Source: Stomorhina lunata
Lineage: Eukaryota > Arthropoda > Insecta > Diptera > Rhiniidae
Direction of reading: 5' to 3'
NCBI GenBank assembly: GCA_933228675.1
Contig: OW121743.1
Span: 69,063,834-69,127,833 of the forward strand
DNA: 64,000 bases
A program made the position numbers and the translations under genes. Of this stretch, positions 51,240 to 64,000 are shown piece by piece. Position 1 is the first letter of the stretch. Each line of letters begins with the position of its first letter. A model generated the notes under the pieces. That model searched no databases. It saw only the letters and a program-made list of their open reading frames with translations, and was not told the DNA's origin.

Positions 51240-51589
51240 TATAAATAGAGTTCAAATGTGAAATTTAAAACAACTATTAACTAAAAAAAAAACTATTCAT
51301 ATCTTAAACTAAAAAAAACTGCTTAAAAATCCTAATAAAAAAATTGTTAAAAACATAATAATACTAGGGTGGGTCAATAAGACAGTAGAAATTTAATTTT
51401 CCAAATTTTAATTCTGAATTTAAAATTGCTTCTGTCAATATTTAAATGTCAGTTGACTTCTGCCTTAATTGAAATATTTAGTTAGTGTTTGTCAGCCTTT
51501 AATAGCAAACTTCATGGCTTTTTGAGAAGAAACTTGATTTAGCCTGATAAATTAATTTTTTTGACTGCTGTTTGGTTGATCTGTTTGTA
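51240..51589. other. Region after Rab3-GEF, nothing recognised
   Basis: AT-rich. GGGTGGGTCAATAA near 51366 might be the end of a decayed transposon. Confidence 0.35.
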
Positions 51590-51900
51590 ATGGATCTACG
51601 TTATGTCCACATTTACAAAAACCTGGCAAAATCTCTCCAATATTTATTAACAAATTAAATTTTTACACGGTTGCGTTTGTGATTAATTACGAGAAAATGC
51701 GGTAGCCATCTTGCGAAAAGCTTTCTCATATCCATGTGATCTTTCAAAATTGAAACCACTGAGTTATGTAAAAAGCCTATGGATTCCACAATCTCATTCA
51801 CTTTCAATTTCCGATCGATCTTAAATCAAATCATGTAATTTTTCGGATGTAGTCCCGTCAAATGGGTTTCCAGAACGATGTTGCCGTTTTTTAAATGTGG
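51590..51900 (-). pseudogene. Mariner transposase relic (helix-turn-helix part)
   Basis: The minus strand reads RSGNPFDGTTSEKLHDLI, then VVSILKDHMDMRKL-like and ARWLPHFLVINHKRNR segments. This matches the second helix-turn-helix and the following ARW.P..L...K..R block of mauritiana- or mellifera-type mariners. Several frameshifts. Confidence 0.65.
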
Positions 51901-52069
51901 TATCTTATTTACCTCTCCATTAACCCATAAAGGATCTGAAAAAAGTTAAATTTTATATTTGGATCGAAGTTTACATTTTTTTAATCGCTTAATTTTTAGA
52001 AAGTGTTATATGTATGTATATAGGTCGTGTAGAATTTTTGGCCAGCGTCATTTCATACATTTTAAGATC

Positions 52070-52380
52070 TTAATTTCCGGCAAAATAAAAGGCAAATCAT
52101 TTAAACTGGTCCATCGGGTTCAATTCTTGTGTGAGCTCGAACTTGTATGGGTCTAATCCAAGATTTTTACATAAAATTCTTCATAAAGTGATCTTGCCTA
52201 GTTCTTGAAAACGCAGCGGAATCGACTAATTTGGATCGTTTGCTATGGACGCCTAAACTGCATCGATATTTTCTTAATTTTAACCATCCCATTGCCTCAC
52301 TGGCACGGCACCAACACTCAATGAATTTGGAGACTTAAATTTGTGTACTTAACTTGTTATTGTCTGTCTATTAGGGCCAG
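52070..52380 (-). pseudogene. Rosa-like mariner N-terminal relic
   Basis: Minus-strand ENIDAV.ASIANDPN, SIPLRFQELGKITL and RILCKNLGLDPYKFELTQEL follow the [34 protein letters not shown] block of the DD41D copy at 21555-22630. Confidence 0.65.
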
Positions 52381-52389
52381 AATAACGAG

Positions 52390-54970
52390 GGAAAAATGGA
52401 GTTACCGTTCTTAAATTTGCGGTCCCCGACTCCGAATTTTCGAACCATGTACATTTTATTGAAAAAAAAGAAAAGTAACAGACGATCAGTGAAATATTGC
52501 GTTCACAAAATTCAAAGTACAATTCATATTTTTCAAAAATTCTATTAAATAATGGAATTACAATTTAGGCAGTTCATACAAAGGATATTTCATTCATTGA
52601 AAAATGAAAGATTAAAAAAAATCAACTTAAAAATTTTAGTTATCTTAAAAGATAAAATACTACTTAAATCTAAATATGATTGACTTATCGAACAATTTAA
52701 TATTTTTCTAAATAGTTTCTTAATGGGTCAATGGAGAAGGAAATACGACATATCATGTGTGTTATTTTACTTTAACAAATCAACCTAAACTTACTCAAAC
52801 GTGTTCCCGTACAAAATTTTCAATACAAATTGTTGTTTTTTAGTAATATCTGACAACTTCGGATTGTTTTGTTTAGTTTCGTTAGAATACGGGTCATATG
52901 ACAAGTATTTTGTTGCAATCTGTTCATAAACAAGTTGAAAATATCTCAACTAAAACAAAGAAGAGTATTGTGCCGAATATTATATACCCACCAATAAATT
53001 GTGTTAAATTTAGTAAAATATCTTATTGGTGCAGTTCTCAAATATTTTCACTCGCTGCCTGATAGTTATAAAAAACTGATCTGTACCAAATTCTAGCATC
53101 ACATCTTCTATAATTTGATATTTTTTAGCATTTAACTGGTTTTCGAGGTTTGATTAATATGGGAGCTATAATCGAATGTTGACAGATTCTCATAAAATTT
53201 GATATATCTACTACATAGTAGTTTCAAACAACTTCCTTGCTTTAAATTAAGTGGTCTTATCTATTAAAATTTGATTTAATTTATCAGTACATATTAAAGT
53301 GATTACCGGGAGGATTATAAGTGAGCTATAATCATATATGAACTATAATCAAATTCGTACCAATTTCGCACAATTTCAATACTAAACATTTTGAAAACAT
53401 CAGAAAGGGAAACAGCAAAGCTACCTATTCTTTTTGGTAGTTTTGCTGTTTCCGTATGTTGTTTATATGGATGCTATGGTCAATTTTGTAATAATGTTTA
53501 ATACCAAAGTTTTCCAAGTAATGATTAATACTTATTTACTTAAATGTCCTTTATTTACAACATGTTAACGTCAAATTTCGTGTATGTTTTAGAATTCCAC
53601 GCGCTTCGATCTTATGCTTTAAATGTTTTTCCTCTACTTGGTCTTTTCCTTCGATGTTTCGGACGTCTTCTTCTAACACTAGCTTTTTCATGATCTAATT
53701 TATCTTATCTATCTAACCCAACTTTTTGTTCCTTCTTATGGATTGTTCATCTTAGAATTTCATAAGGCAGTTAAACTAGGCATCTCCCAATAAGGAGGCT
53801 GAATTCCTAAATTTTTACTGTTTGATTGATACACTCTCGTAATAAACTTATCTAATCTTGTAATAAAATGCAAAATAACTTATGAAGTATCAACAAAAAT
53901 CTACAATAATTTTTAAGAACTTTTTTCTTTGATTTAACTTACGAGTATTAAAATTAAGCACTTTTTGTTATAAAAAACACTTTTATACAAATTATACGTT
54001 ATTTTAACACTTATTAGCACAAATTATTTGTTAATATTTAATTTAAAATCAATTAAAACAATTTTGTTACAATAAACAATTAAAAAAACACCTGTTTAAA
54101 GGTCAATGACTTTGCAATTTATGATTTGTTTACATTTTCAACTTCATTTTACTAACGCTTTTTAATTGTTTACATTTCATTTACACACACTCAAACACAC
54201 ACACACATTTCTACCAACCAAATGCATGGATGCATTTTTTCGCATTATTTAAAACAGTGTTACCACAAGTAATTGATAAAATCTTTGCAGAAACACTTAA
54301 ACATAAAAATAACTACAAATTTGTCCTGAAAGCTTTAATTTTACATAAAATAAATAGTTTTAACTAAAAGGAAATGAAAATAGAAATATAAAAGAATAAA
54401 ACCAATAAATAAATGTATGATTAAATGTTGTATACATGTTTTGATGTAATATCCTATAAATTAATTACTACACTAAAAAAATAAAGATATATAAACTATT
54501 CATAAATTAAAAATAAATGCAATAAATATTTACATTTGTAACTATATAAAAAAAAATTATGAAATTTAGTAATTTGTGGTCACAAGAAATATAAATATTA
54601 GAAATCTAAAAATAAAAAAATAACCAAATGGTAATTGAAGGCAATCTAGGTAGGGAATGTTTGTATAATTAAACCTTAAAATTTAATAAAACTATAAAAA
54701 ATAATAAACTATTAAACATAAAACACAAATAAAAGTATTTCTATTTAAAAAAGGAAAAGTTATAAGAAGAATAAGTGGAAAGACTGAAATCAAGATATTT
54801 TAATATTTTCAGACTAAAATCTGAAAGACCAAATTTTTAATAAAATTTAAATAATTTTTTGAATCCATAGCGCCATACGAGGGAATCTATTTCCTCAAAT
54901 TAAGATTTTGGAAAAATTTCACTATATTCAAATAAAAGTTCCTACAAAGAATTCTAATAAATGCATTCAT
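52390..54970. other. Intergenic, no gene recognised
   Basis: Around 53140-53340 are diverged copies of the ATATGGGAGCTATAATC repeat. 53530-53780 is less AT-rich but unrecognised. 53800-54900 is very AT-rich with a short CA tract near 54185. Confidence 0.45.
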
Positions 54971-55184
54971 CACTTTACCAAATCTTATTTTTGGTCTACA
55001 TTTGACCATACTTCGTTGTGCAAAATTTCGTGACAACTAATCCATATTTGTCACTAGCTCCCATATAATCCGTTGTCGGAAAAAATGTAAGCAAATTATG
55101 TCAAAATTTACATACATATGTCTCTTAAAAACCCAGTAAATTGGTATTATTTAATGTCTGTCTGTCCATCTGTGGAAGACGTAG

Positions 55185-56110
55185 GATAGGTTATTAAAGT
55201 GGTGTCAAAGTTCCATTGTGATCCTTCACTAAAGAGAAGAAAAGAAGAGATTGAAGATAGAGAAAGAGGAAAGTATAGAGGGAGAAGAAGAGTACCCTAT
55301 CTAAGCCAACTGAGACCAGTGATTAACCCTACAATATCATGCAGTTTTCACTGTTGCAGATCCTAAAGTTTAACATGGAATCTACTACCTTGATGTCTGA
55401 GCCTCTGATTTTGGAGCCTTGGACAGTGACAGAGAGTGCGTTCTACCGATTTGGACGAATCCTCATCTAGACTTAACCTGCAGAGGTGAGGAATGCTACC
55501 ATTACACATATTTAACCTTGAATTTAAGGCACAATGTCCCGTTAAGGACCCTATACATCTTAAGCTTGACCTATTCAGACCTAGTAGAATTTTGGTTCCA
55601 CTTATGTCCGGTTTAGGCCATAGAGCTCTCGATGTCCTACACTTAACCATGTTTCCTCATGTCTTTGTGGTTTCCTTGCTGATCTAAGACTTAATGCCCA
55701 GATTAAAATGACAGATAGGTGGATCAATATATGTCACTCTTTGACTCAGTCTTGGCTCGAGCCTTGTCAAGCGACTTTGTCCTCTACTTCATTGCCAGCG
55801 ATGTCGCAATGACCCGAAACCCAGCAAAATCTAATCCTATAATTGAATGATAGGTCAAAAAGAGTTATTCTACATTTTTTAACTTGAGCGCAGCCTGGTT
55901 ATCGACGTATATAGTCACCTCACTATTTTCAGCTATATAATCCCGGATGAGCTCCGTAGCCTTCCATATGGCAAATATCTCTGCCTGGAAGACACTGTAC
56001 TCGTCCACGAGTTTAAAAGATTTCCTAATGTTTTGTTTCCTCAGGAAAACACCATATCCAGTACCATTTAAGATCTATCTGTGAAGATCGAAATGCCTTG
56101 AAAAAGCGCT
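55185..56110 (-). pseudogene. LOA-like non-LTR retrotransposon, RNase H and 3' end
   Basis: Reading the minus strand, LNGTGYGVFLRKQNIR then DEYSVFQAEIFAIWKATELI and VTIYVDNQAALK are RNase H blocks with acidic residues at the active-site positions (E in FQAE, D in VDN). Further on, CRLSLDEDSSKSVERTLCHC gives the C-terminal zinc-knuckle region. The 3' UTR near 55185-55250 matches the short insert at 33205-33339 and ends in degenerate AACCTATCC repeats. Frameshifts show it is inactive. Confidence 0.82.
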
Positions 56111-57005
56111 GTTTGCCCATTCCAGTCGGTTCTATCATCTCATTTATATATCTCCTTTATAAACTACGTTTTGTTCCCAAAAATTCCATGGGTTAATACA
56201 AATTTTATTTCACATCAAATTATATTTGAATATTATATTAAGGTTTTGACAAAATCCACCTTAAACTACAAAATTTCTCGTGAATTATAAAAAAAACCTA
56301 AGATTTTTGTAAAGTCTTCAAAATTTTTTCATTAGGTTTTCAAGTCCCCATAGCCTTAATCATGGATGCAAATAGGTTAATTACCAACTATACAAAATAT
56401 TTAAATCTCAAAGTTTCTTGATTTCTGTCTTAGGTCGAATATTGTAGAAATGTACAATTTAAATTCGCAATATAACTAAAAGGTAATTATAATCTAAATT
56501 TAAAAACACTAACGAAAATTTTGGATACTACACAGAGAGAAATATATTGAAATTAAAAAGATTTGTATTGAATAATTTCCAAATTAAAACAAATTTAAAT
56601 TCTATCGGCGGAATTGTATTGATTAAAAGATGAAAAACCAATCGGGTAAGCAAATGCCATAAAATATATAAAAAAAAAAAGTTAGGTTTGTAGCCCTATG
56701 CGGCTAACGTTTACTTCAGAAGAGACCGAAAAAGGAGTAGTTATTTATAGAAAATCCATGGCAGCCGATAAAAAAAACATGCTTTGCATTATAGAATAAA
56801 TAAATTGCAATTCGTTACCAAAAACGGATCTTGCAAAATAAAAGCCATGGAAAATTCGGCTGGTAGTCTATCACGTCGTAAGAACTGTGAGAACTACAAT
56901 ATCACTCCGACATTATTGGCTTTTAATTTTGAGAAATCGGCAAAAAATCAGAATTGTCAAAAATGTATCACAAATATGTCCGAATATTAAAAAAAATATA
57001 TTCCC
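56111..57005. other. Intergenic, nothing recognised
   Basis: A 68-codon open frame at 56784-56990 (contains SAGSLSRRKNCENYN) has no recognised family and no start context that stands out. Confidence 0.4.
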
Positions 57006-57640
57006 TGAAAATTTTTCTATAGAGTAAATTTTATATTGAAAATTTTTCTGAAAGAATCATCTTAAAAATGTCTCTGTACAATTTTATATTGAAAATTTTT
57101 CTGAAAGAATCATCTTAAAAATGTCTCTGTACAATTTTATATTGAAAATTTTTCTACATAAAAAAAATTTATATTGAAAATTTTTCTATACAAAAAAATT
57201 TTAGTTAAAAAAGAAAAAAATTTTAGACTAAAAATTCTTCTATACAAAAAATCTTATGTTGAAAATTTTTCTGTATGGAAAATTTTTCTATTCAATTATT
57301 TTATATGAAAAATTCTTCTTCACAAAACAAAATTATGTAGGGAAATTTTCGTTGGGAAAAATTTTATATGGAAAATTTTTCTATTCAAAAATTGTACATG
57401 AAAAATTCTTCTTTCCCAAAAAAATATTATATAGGGAAATTTTCAATAGAAAAAAAAATTTAATAGAAAATTTCACTACGGAAAAAACTTTAAATTTAAT
57501 ATTATTCTATAGAAAAAAAATTTAATTTAAAGTTTTTCGGTAGAAACAATTTTAAATTAAAAATGTTTCTACAGAAATAATTTAAAATGGAAAAATTTTC
57601 CATAGCAAAAACTTTTTTATAATTTTTTGTTAAAAAATTT
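57006..57640. repeat. Diverged 30-40 bp repeats related to the 37.5-39 kb array
   Basis: Units such as TTGAAAATTTTTCTATACAA and ATATGGAAAATTTTTCTATT recur with variable spacing; one 62-base unit (TCTGAAAGAATCATCTTAAA) is duplicated at about 57047 and 57100. The GAAAATTTTTCTATA core is shared with 37482-39010. Confidence 0.7.
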
Positions 57641-59330
57641 TATTTTGTTTTCAAATTTTGACTCTGTAATTAATACATATTGGAATTATTGAAAACTTTT
57701 ACCGTTGTTTAACCACTGAAAAACTATCAAAACTTTGAAGCTATGTTTGTTTCCGAAATAATCTCAAAAAATCACCAATTTTCGAGCCAAAATCTGCATA
57801 TCTGCACCTTACCATTTTTCAGGTCAAAAATCGCCAAAATGGCGGTAAATCTGGCATCCTGCTCCAGAGTAAAAATATGAAATCAATGTTCGAATCGACG
57901 AATTTTGATTCGATTTTTTCTAACTTTTAAATGACAAGTAATAAAATGTCAGTGCAATTTAATAATTAATTCTATTAAACAATTGAGTCATTTTAATATA
58001 TCAACAGAGAAATTTGAATACTTTTTAAACGAAATTTTAAAATTTTTCAACATAAAATTTAAATCTTCAAAAAAACTTACAAATCTCTTCAATTTCAATA
58101 TTTTCTTTTCTCAAACTCACACAAGTGTATAAAATGTAGTTTTTAATCTGATGTTTAAATGTATTTATTGCAAATAAAAAATTAAATTGAAAATACTAAA
58201 AATAAATTGGAATTAGTACAATAACTTAAAAAAATAGATATAAAAAAAGTATTTTCAGTCTTGAAAAAATAACAACAATATAACACCTTAACTTTCATAC
58301 AACAGAGAAATAAAATTGTAATCATTTTCATTAAAAGAAGTTTTTTACATGACATTAAAAATAATTTCTATTCTTTACTAAAGATATTTCATATAATTTA
58401 ATAGCAATAATTTTATATTAATACATAAATTGTTATAATATTGTTTTGTTTTTTTATAAATTTGTGTTCGTATATTTCAAATAAAATAAAAAGAATTTTC
58501 AAATAAATAAATACAACAATCAGGTATTGAAGAAAAACACACTTAATTTTCAAAAAGTTTTTTTAATTAGAAGAAATTTCAAAATTGAAGAAAAAAGGTG
58601 AGTAATTTAAATATAACAGCCTAACTTTTTGTTTGGTGAAGTCAGGGTTAATGTTGTTTAATTTTACGAAATAAAAATTGCATACTTTTAGGCTGTGATT
58701 TTATTCGGTTGTGTCGTAAATGTTAAAGCAGAAATAAATTGATGAAAACCTCATCATTAAAATAAACCAAAACTGAAATTTGGACAAAATTCAATTTTGG
58801 TACTTTTATAGTCCAATTTGAATTGTTGGAATAAAAGGTACTAAAATGAACCAAAAGTACATTTCATTACTTTTAAACCAAAACTAGTAGAAAATAAATT
58901 AACGAAACACTGTATTCTACAAAAGTACCGAACACTTCTTTGGTGCCTTTTAAAAAGTTGCACCATTTTGGTACTTTTTTTGCAGCTGAGATACGAAATC
59001 ACGTAGATACTAAATTGATGCCATATTATCAAGTTTTTAAGATAGCCCGGGTTTCCTACTTCTTAGATAAACTCGAATTCTAAATCATTATTATAATTAC
59101 TTTATGTTTTTAAAAACTTAATTATATTAAATCTTTAAACAAATTCTGAGTAGTCATTAAATCATATTGAATTACTAAAACAAGTGCTGCTCGTAAGTTG
59201 ATAATTTTTTTTATTTCTTTAATTAAAAGTTAACATCTTAATAACATTAAAAAACATAAAAAAATAATTAATGACAATTCTTAACAACTAAAATAATTTT
59301 GTCACAAATTTTAAAATCATTTTTTTAATT
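57641..59330. other. Intergenic, AT-rich
   Basis: No gene seen. Near 58780-58990 there are several TTTTGGTACTTTT / AAAAGTACC motifs in both orientations, perhaps a decayed element. Confidence 0.45.
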
Positions 59331-62300
59331 ATTATGATAGATACAGCCAAAATAACGAAATTCTGTGATCACTCATTTTTCATACCAAAAATTGACTTTT
59401 TTGAAAATTTTTTATTAAAAACTTTAAAGTCGATTTTCTAGTTAATTATGATAGATACAGCCAAAATAACGAAATTATGTGATCACTCATCTTTCATACC
59501 AAAAATTGATTTTTATGAAAAATTTTTTATCAAAAACTTTAAAGTCCATTTTCTCGTTAATTATGATAGATACAGCCAAAATAACGAAATTCTGTGATCC
59601 CTCATTTGTCATACCAAAAATTAATTTTTTTGATATTTTTTTATTAAAAACTTTAAAGTCGATTTTCTCGTTAATTATGATAGATACAGCCAAAATAACG
59701 AAATTCTGTGATCACTCATTTTTCATACCAAAAATTGATTTTTTTGAAAATTTTTTATTAAAAACTTTAAAGTCGATTTTCTCGTTAATTATGATAGATA
59801 CAGCCAAAATAACGAAATTCTGTGATCACTCATTTTTCATACCAAAAATAGTTTTTTTTTGAAAATTTTTTATTAAAAACTTTAAAGTCGATTTTCTCGT
59901 TAATTATGATAGATACAGAAAAAATAACGAAATTATGTGATCACTCATTTTTCATACCAAAAATTGATTTTTATGAAAAGTTTTTTATCAAAAACTTTAA
60001 AGTCGATTTTCTCGTTAATTATGATAGATACAGCCAAAATAACGAAATTCTGTGATCACTTATTTTTCATACCAAAAATTGATTTTTTTTAATTGCTTAT
60101 TAAAAACTTTAAAGTCGATTTTTTCGTTAATTATGATATTTACAGCCAAAATAACGAAATTCTGTGATCACTCACTTTTCATACCAAAAATTTATAATTT
60201 TTTGAAAAATTTTGTATTAAAAACTTTAAAGTCAAGTTTCTCATTAATAATGATAGATACAGCCAAAATAACGAAATTCTGTGATCACTCATTTTTCATG
60301 CCAAAAATTGATTTTTTTTTTTAATTTTCATATTAAAAACTTTAAAGTCGATTTGCTCGTTAATTACGATAGATACAGCCAAAATAACGAAATTCTGTGA
60401 TCACTCACTTTTCATACCAAAAATTGATTATTTTTTGAAAAATTTTGTATTAAAAACTTTAAAGTCAAGTTTCTCATTAATAATGATAGATACAGCCAAA
60501 ATAACGAAATTCTGTGATCACTCATTTTTCATGCCAAAAATTGATTTTTTTTTTTTAATTTTCATATTAAAAACTTTAAAGTCGATTTGCTCGTTAATTA
60601 CGATAGATACAGCCAAAATAACGAAATTTTGTGTGATCACTCACTTTTCATACCAAAAATTGATTTTTTTTTGAAAATTTTATTAAAAATTTTAAATTCG
60701 ATTTTCTTGATAACTATAATAGATAAAGCCAAAATAACGAAATTCTATGATCATTAATTTTTCATGCCAAACATTAATTTTTTTGGAAATTTTTTATTAA
60801 AAATTTTAAAGTCGATTTCTCGTTAACTATGATAGATACAGCCAAAATAACGAAATTCTGTGATCACTCATTTTTCATACCAAAAATTGATTTTTTTGAA
60901 AAATTTTTATTAAAAACTTTAAACTCAATTTTCTCGTTAACTATGATAGATACAGCCAAAATAATGAAATTCTGTGATCACTCATTTTTCATACCAAAAA
61001 TTGTTTTTTTTTTTAATTTTTTATTAAAAACTTTAAAGTCGATTTTCACGTTAACTATGATAAATACAGCCAAATAACGAAATTCTGTGATCACTTATTT
61101 TTCGTACCAAAAATTGATTTTTTTTTTTAATTTTTTATTATTTTTCATACCAAAAACTTTCTTTTTTTGAAAATTTTTAAATTAAAAACTTTGAAGTCAA
61201 TTTTCTCGTTAACTATGATAGATACAGCCAAGATAACGAAATTCTGTGATCACTAATTTTTCATACCAAAAATTGATTTTTTTTTTAATTTTTATATTAA
61301 AAACTTTAAAGTCGATTTTCTCGTTAACTATGATAGATACAGCCAAAATAACGAAATTCTATGATCACTGATTTTTCATACCAAAAATTGTTTTTTTTTT
61401 TTTTAAATTTTGTATTAAAAATTTTAAAGTCGATTTACTCGTTAATTATGATAGATACAGCCAAAATAACGAAATTCTATGATCACTGATTTTTCATACC
61501 AAAAATTGTTTTTTTTTTTTTTTTAAATTTTGTATTAAAAATTTTAAAGTCGATTTACTCGTTAATTATTATAGATACAGCCAAAATAACGAAATTCTGA
61601 GATCACACATTTTTCATACCAAAAATTAATTTTTTTTTTAAATTTTTTATTAAAAACTTTAAAGTCGATTTTCTTGTTAATTATGATAGATACAGCCAAA
61701 TTAACGAAATTTTGTGATCACTCATTTTTTATACCAAAAATTTATTTTTTTTTTGAACAATTTTTATTAATAACTTTAAAGTCGATTTTCTCGTTAATTA
61801 TGATCGATACAGTAAAAATAACGAAATTCTGTGATCACTCATTTTTCATACCAAAAACTGATTTTTTTGAAATGTTTTTATTAAAAACTTTAAAGTTGAT
61901 TTTCTCGTTAACTATGATAGATACAGCCAAAATAACAAAATTCTTTTCATACCAAAAATTAATTTTTTTTTATTAAAAACTTTAAAGTCGATTTGCTTGT
62001 TAATTATGATCGATACAGTAAAAATAACGAAATTCTGTGATCACTCATTTTTCATACCAAACTTTGATTTTTTTGAAATGTTTTTATTAAAAACTTTAAA
62101 GTTGATTTTCTCGTTAACTATGATAGATACTGCCAAAATAACGAAATTCTGTGATCACTCATTTTTCATACCAAAAACTGATTTTTTTGAAAATTTTGTA
62201 TTAAAAACTTTAAAGTCGATTTTCTCGTTAATTATGATAAATACAGCCAAAATAACGAAATTCTGTGATCACTCTTTTTTCATACCAAAAACTGATTTTT

Positions 62301-63755
62301 TTGAAAATTTTTTATTAAAAACTTTAAAGTCGATTTTCTCGTTAATTATGATAGATACAGAAAAAATTACGAAATTCTGTGATCACTCATTTTTCATATC
62401 AAAAATTAATTTTTTGAAAATTTTTTATTAAAAACTTTAAAGTCGATTTTCTCGTTAACTGTAATAGATACAGCCAAAATGACGAAATTCTGTGATCATT
62501 CATTTTTCATACCAAAAATTAATTTTTTTTTAAATTTTTTTATTAAAAACTTTAAAGTCGATTTGCTTGTTAATTATGATAGATACAGTAAAAATAACGA
62601 AATTCTGTGATCACTCATTTTTCATACCAAACATTGATTTTTTTGAAATGTTTTTATTAAAAACTTTAAAGTTGATTTTCTCGTTAACTATGATAGATAC
62701 TGCCAAAATAACGAAATTCTGTGATCACTCATTTTTCATACCAAAAACTGATTTTTTTGAAAATTTTGTATTAAAAACTTTAAAGTCGATTTTCTCGTTA
62801 ATTATGATAAATACAGCCAAAATAACGAAATTCTGTGATCACTCATTTTTCATACCAAAAATTGTTTTTTTTTTTTCTTGAAAAATTTTTTATTAAAAAC
62901 TTTAAAATCGATTTTCTCGTTAACTATGATAGATACAGCCAAAATAATGAAATTCTGTGATCACTCATTTTTCATACCAAAAATTGATTTTTTTTTTTAA
63001 TTTTTTATTAAAAATTTTAAAGTCGATTTTCCCGTTAATTATGATGGATACAGCCAAAATAACGAAATTCTGTGATCACTCATTTTTCATGCCAAACATT
63101 AATTTTTTTGGAAATTTTTTATTAAAAATTTAAAGTCGATTTTCTCGCTAACTATGATAGATACAGCCAAAATAACGAAATTCTGTGATCACTCATTTTT
63201 CATATCAAAAATTGATTTTTTTGAAAATTTATTATTAAAAACTTTAAAGTAGATTTTCTCGTTAATTACGATAGATGCGGCCAAAATAACGAAATTCTGT
63301 GATCACTCATTTTTCATACCAAAAATTGATTTTTTTTAAAAATTTTTATTAAAAACTTTAAACTCGATTTTCTCGTTAATTATGATATTTACAGCCAAAA
63401 TAATGAAATTCTGTGATCACTCATTTTTCATACCAAAAATTGTTTTTTTTTTTTAATTTTTTATTAAAAACTTTAAAATCGATTTTCTCGTTAATTACGA
63501 TAGATACAGCCAAAATAACGAAATTCTGTGATCACTCATTTTTCATAGCAAAAATTGATTTTTTTGAAAATTTTTTATTAAAAAATTTAAAGTCGATTTT
63601 CTCGTTAATTATGATAAATACAGCCAAAATAACGAAATTCTGTGATCACTCATTTTTCATATCAAAATTGATTTTTTTTAAAATGTTTTATTAAAAACTT
63701 AAAAGTCGATTTTCTCGTTAATTACGATAGATACAGCCAAAATAACAAAATTCTG
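59331..63755. repeat. Satellite array, about 114-bp monomer, about 39 copies
   Basis: The monomer contains ATGATAGATACAGCCAAAAT, AACGAAATTCTGTGATCACT, CATTTTTCATACCAAAAATT, a variable T tract and AAAAACTTTAAAGTCGATTT ending TCTCGTTAAT. Starts near 59448, 59563, 59677 and 59791 give the period. Because 114 is a multiple of three, several monomers in a row stay open (38-residue units such as MIDTAKITKFCDHSFFIPK); T-tract length changes break the frame. GTGATCAC in each unit is an 8-base palindrome. Confidence 0.95.
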
Positions 63756-64000
63756 TGAAAAAATTGGAATTTTTATCTAATAAGAACATAATTTATTAAT
63801 GACTAATTTGTATTTTTCCAAGTTTTTGAAATTTTTTTTTTGACAATTAGAAAGATTAAGTTTTAAACTTTGGTCATATAAATGCAAATCTAGTTTCTAT
63901 TTAATGGCTTTTTTAATAAACAAAAATTTCTAGTGTAATTTAAAAAAATATTTGTTTTTGTTAAATATTTCTCTAAATGACATAAGATTTAGATTTCAGT
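63756..64000. other. AT-rich flank of the satellite
   Basis: The array ends inside a partial monomer near 63755. Nothing further recognised. Confidence 0.6.

Noticed and set aside
59479..63694. Multiple 90-144 codon ORFs in the satellite as a repeat-protein gene family
   Set aside because: Frames break at T-tract length changes and begin wherever the period allows; this is what a 114-bp satellite predicts. A coding test is suggested in the findings.

Overview
The window is a very AT-rich piece of an insect genome, most likely a higher (cyclorrhaphan or calyptrate) fly. The evidence is the single host gene, whose conserved residues read as the fly orthologue of MADD / Rab3-GEF, and the mix of transposons: mariner of several subfamilies, DD37E Tc1/mariner, hAT, BEL/Pao, jockey- and LOA-like non-LTR elements, and tRNA-derived SINEs. 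The species cannot be fixed from the sequence.

Host gene. The 3' half of Rab3-GEF/MADD runs on the + strand from about 1274 to about 51240. Twelve coding exons can be placed with GT/AG boundaries and matching phases: 1274-1315, 2092-2443, 2500-2879, 2947-3429, 9806-9922, 10248-10505, 14209-14448, 14515-14787, 14848-15015, 37195-37267, 48655-48701 and a terminal exon 49882-50988. A second phase-compatible terminal exon lies at 49194-49376. The DENN domains must lie upstream of the window. The exons here encode the middle linker, the death-domain-like segment, the PH-like C-terminal module and a fly-type Q/P/S-rich tail. Reading past the TGA at 50986 in the same frame gives 56 more sense codons, a stop-readthrough candidate and the most interesting coding observation here.

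Introns. Almost everything else before 51 kb is intron filled with mobile DNA. Intron 3430-9805 holds an RT fossil, a truncated DD37E transposon, a 1.0-kb terminal-inverted-repeat element and a decayed copy of proteasome subunit Rpn1. Intron 10506-14208 holds a hAT-type element with a SINE inside it, a short Tc1-type element, another RT fossil and a 3-copy tandem repeat. The 22-kb intron 15016-37194 holds a foldback structure around a second copy of the 1.0-kb element, a BEL/Pao gag-protease relic carrying a MITE, four mariner relics, three SINEs, a jockey-like RT relic and a four-layer nested transposon (31387-35334). The 11-kb intron 37268-48654 holds a 1.5-kb array of about 30-bp repeats, an intact 336-codon DD37E transposase, a hAT transposase relic and a 3.7-kb element with another 1.5-kb element inside it.

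Downstream. From 51.2 to 64 kb no host gene is recognised. There are mariner relics (51.6-52.4 kb), a LOA-like retrotransposon 3' part (55.2-56.1 kb), a diverged relative of the 30-bp repeat (57.0-57.6 kb) and a satellite of about 114 bp (59.3-63.75 kb, roughly 39 monomers) with signs of higher-order duplication.
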